From: AP-15 sp963846635
GTDB lineage: Bacteria > Pseudomonadota > Alphaproteobacteria > ATCC43930 > CGMCC-115725
Assembly: GCA_963846635.1 (NCBI GenBank)
Contig: CAWJXM010000019.1
Span: forward strand, 176,100-240,099
Reading direction: 5' to 3'
DNA: 64,000 bases
Each line of letters opens with the position of its first letter. Positions within the stretch are counted from its first letter, which is position 1. Position numbers and translations under genes: made by a program. Positions 62,267 to 64,000 of the stretch are shown here, in pieces. Below the pieces are notes generated by a model. The model was given only the letters and a program-made list of their open reading frames with translations, searched no databases and was not told the DNA's origin.

Positions 62267-63121
62267 ATGGCCTACCGTCCGAGCTGGCAAGGTCACCTCA
62301 AGCTCTCCCTCGTGACCTGCCCGGTCGCGCTCTACACCGCGACGAACTCTGGCGGCGATGTCCATTTCACCTGATCAATCCGGCGACCAACAACCGCATC
62401 AAGATGATCACCACGGATCCGGACACGGGGCCGATCGAACGCTCGGAACTCGTGAAGGGCTACGAAATCTCCAAGGGCGAATACATCATCCTGACCGACG
62501 AGGAGATCAAATCGGTCAAGCTGGAGAGCACCAAGACGATCGACATCGAGCGCTTCGTTCCCGAGGCCGAGATCGACCGGATCTACTGGGATAATCCCTA
62601 CTTCCTCGCACCCGACGGCGAGATGGCCCAGGAAGCGTTCAATGTGATCCGCGCCGCCATGGAGAAGTCGGGGCAGATCGCTCTCGGCCGCATCGTCCTT
62701 GCCACCCGCGAGCGGATACTGGCCCTCGAACCCCGCGGTAAGGGGATCTTGGCCTCCACGATCCGCTCGGACGCCGAGGTCCGGAAGCCCGACGAGATTT
62801 TCGATTCGATTGCGAACGCCAAGCCCGATCCCGAGATGATCGCCATCGCGGAAAAGATCATCGATCAACGTGAAGGACCTTTCGATCCCAGCCAGTTCGT
62901 CGATCGTTACGAACAGGCGCTGAAGACGCTGATCGCCGACAAGCAAAAGGGTCGCAAGGTGACCGAAGTCGACGAGGGCGAGACCACCAACGTGGTGGAC
63001 CTGATGGCGGCGTTGCGCGCGAGTTCTGGCGGCCAAGGATAAGGGGGATAACAAGCCGGCCCGCAAACCGAAACCCGCCGCCAAGAAACCGACAAAGCCC
63101 AAGGCGCGGAAGGCCAGCTAA
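62267..63121 (+). pseudogene. ku: Ku homologue, two frameshifts
   Basis: MAYRPSWQGHLKLSLVTCPV, then ALYTATNSGGDVHFT and a stop. Adding one C at 62369 restores HFHLINPATNNRIKMITTDP and the whole Ku core (EGEY-type KGEYIILTDEEIKSVKLEST, ERFVPEAEIDRIYWDNPYFL). A second break near 63030 leads to ASSGGQG and stop; the other frame gives the usual lysine/alanine tail (KPAAKKPTKPKARKAS). Ku binds DNA ends and recruits LigD. As written, only a short peptide or an internal start product could be made. Confidence 0.85.
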
Positions 63122-63125
63122 AGGA

Positions 63126-63686
63126 TCAGTCGGTCCCACCGGCTTTGCGGTAAGCTTCTCGGGCAGCGACCACGGCTGCGGTGGCCTTCTTGCGCGCATC
63201 GACATAGCTTTGCTGCGCGGCCGTCCGCTTGGCGTCGAGTTCCTCCTGCTGGCGACGCAGATCGGCCTCTTCCCGCTTGCGCCGGTCGTCGAGTTCGCCG
63301 AGCGCCGCCTCGGCGGCATCGAGCCTGGAGCGATCGGCCGGCGGCCTTCGGACGGGTTCCGCTTTCGGCTTCGCCTTTGATGGCGGTGGCCTTGTCGAGG
63401 CGGGCGTGGCCTTCGGTGTATCCGGGATCTTGGGCAAGCTGGTCGGCTCGAGCGCGAAGGGCTCGTTCGATCCCACGGCGCGCCGCAGCAGAGTCCCCGG
63501 GTGCTCCAAGGCGGCGGCAATCGCCGCCTCGTCCGTCGCCACCTTTGCGTGTCCCGTCGCAAACAGATTTCGGTGCGTTCCCCACGCCCGCAGCGCCGCG
63601 GCGTGGCTCGGCGCGGCCAGGACCGTGTCAAAGAAGCCGAACTGTGCCTGGAATACCTTCAGCTTTCGGGTCGGCGTCCTCGGCAA
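63126..63686 (-). CDS. TolA-like coiled-coil protein of the ku-ligD neighbourhood
   Basis: 186 residues. The N-terminal globular part, MPRTPTRKLKVFQAQFGFFD, then VLAAPSHAAALRAWGTHRNL, is recognisable from rhizobial ku regions. A Pro/Lys linker follows, then a long charged helix (RKREEADLRRQQEELDAKRT). Often annotated as TolA-like; true role unknown. It converges with ku and overlaps none of it. Confidence 0.7.
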   Translation of the reverse strand: MPRTPTRKLKVFQAQFGFFDTVLAAPSHAAALRAWGTHRNLFATGHAKVATDEAAIAAALEHPGTLLRRAVGSNEPFALEPTSLPKIPDTPKATPASTRPPPSKAKPKAEPVRRPPADRSRLDAAEAALGELDDRRKREEADLRRQQEELDAKRTAAQQSYVDARKKATAAVVAAREAYRKAGGTD

Positions 63687-63689
63687 ATC

Positions 63690-63923
63690 CTAAAGCTCCA
63701 TGTGAGGCTTGCCGCGGCAGGCGATCGCCGCGGCTGGGCTTGACCTTATCGCGATCGCGATCGGGTGGCACCGGATCATGGCGTCATCCCACGCCGGAAC
63801 CAGAACCCGAATTTGTCCGGTGATCCTTACCGGCCGCTGCCTTGCGCGCGACAATCCGTCCAAGACGCTGCAATCTGGACCGGGCAAAATGGTGGCACGA
63901 CTGCACGGGGCCGAAGAATCGCA
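63690..63923. other. Short stretch without a gene
   Basis: No supported gene; weak frames on both strands. Confidence 0.4.
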
Positions 63924-63980
63924 ATGAAAAGCACCTTGGGAAATACCGGGATCGAGGTACCCCCGTTGATTAATGCCTAG
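63924..63980 (+). pseudogene. Aldo/keto reductase, first 18 residues only
   Basis: MKSTLGNTGIEVPPLINA, then TAG. The LGxTGIEVPPL block is the typical start of aldo/keto reductases; the next residues should form the first barrel strand. The gene is cut right after it, and the last 20 bp of the window do not continue it. Confidence 0.6.
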
Positions 63981-64000
63981 CTCGCAGTCCGTTGAACTTC

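Noticed and set aside
1..64000. CRISPR array
   Set aside because: No set of regularly spaced identical repeats with unique spacers was seen; the repeats at 14925-15107 are short, irregular and in both orientations.

Overview
The window looks like chromosomal DNA of an alphaproteobacterium, most likely a Bradyrhizobium-like member of the Hyphomicrobiales. The reasons are high GC, a ligD-ku block with its usual small neighbours, and many short proteins whose style I recognise from that group. That assignment comes from memory of protein families; no search was run. The region is accessory DNA under heavy insertion and decay. I count eight IS elements with a definable transposase gene, six further transposase remnants, and more than a dozen broken genes.

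Layout. 1-9 kb: the start of a DOPA-dioxygenase-like gene, a dead transposase, a broken potassium channel, a broken M20 hydrolase, the first copy (A) of a 2317-bp IS carrying a passenger gene, and a PEP-CTERM protein gene whose 3' end that IS has cut. 9-16 kb: a small integrative element. It begins at a 3' fragment of tRNA-Gly(GCC) and carries a tyrosine integrase, a hypothetical gene, an AlpA-like DNA-binding protein, a primase overlapping a RepA-like ATPase, an iteron-like cluster, a stand-alone VapE-type C-terminal domain and a zinc-ribbon protein. This is the most coherent system in the window: an integrating element with its own replication module and no visible transfer or packaging genes. 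16.5-18.9 kb: copy B of the passenger IS, with its own target duplication.

19-31 kb: many small lineage-type genes. They include an AT-richer four-gene cassette (ribbon-helix-helix-like protein, proline-rich peptide, two-TM protein), secreted or lipoproteins, an LLM-class oxidoreductase, an IS1595 element, a DUF6471 protein with a readable promoter, and several membrane proteins. 31.6-41 kb: an IS5-family element, a secreted protein, a RibD-like reductase, a VOC protein, Hsp20 with a terminator, IS1595 remnants, an MFS carrier and an amidohydrolase.

41-47.6 kb: a Tn5053-like TniB remnant, a serine resolvase with nearby site-like repeats, and a primase-helicase of the TOTE type that overlaps it. 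Next comes a bacterioferritin-like gene split by an IS4-family element. 47.7-53.6 kb: a resolvase scrap, a FAD oxidoreductase fragment fused to an IS701 scrap, a tautomerase divergent from a winged-helix/TolB/TPR regulator, an IS1595 element and a tyrosine recombinase. 54-59 kb: an ISNCY element, an AT-richer acyltransferase and a broken IS701 element. 59-64 kb: the NHEJ block, with intact ligD, a DUF5961-like gene, a frameshifted ku and a TolA-like coiled-coil protein, then the first codons of an aldo/keto reductase.

Many lesions are single-base changes in short runs. Real decay and assembly error cannot be separated from this sequence alone.
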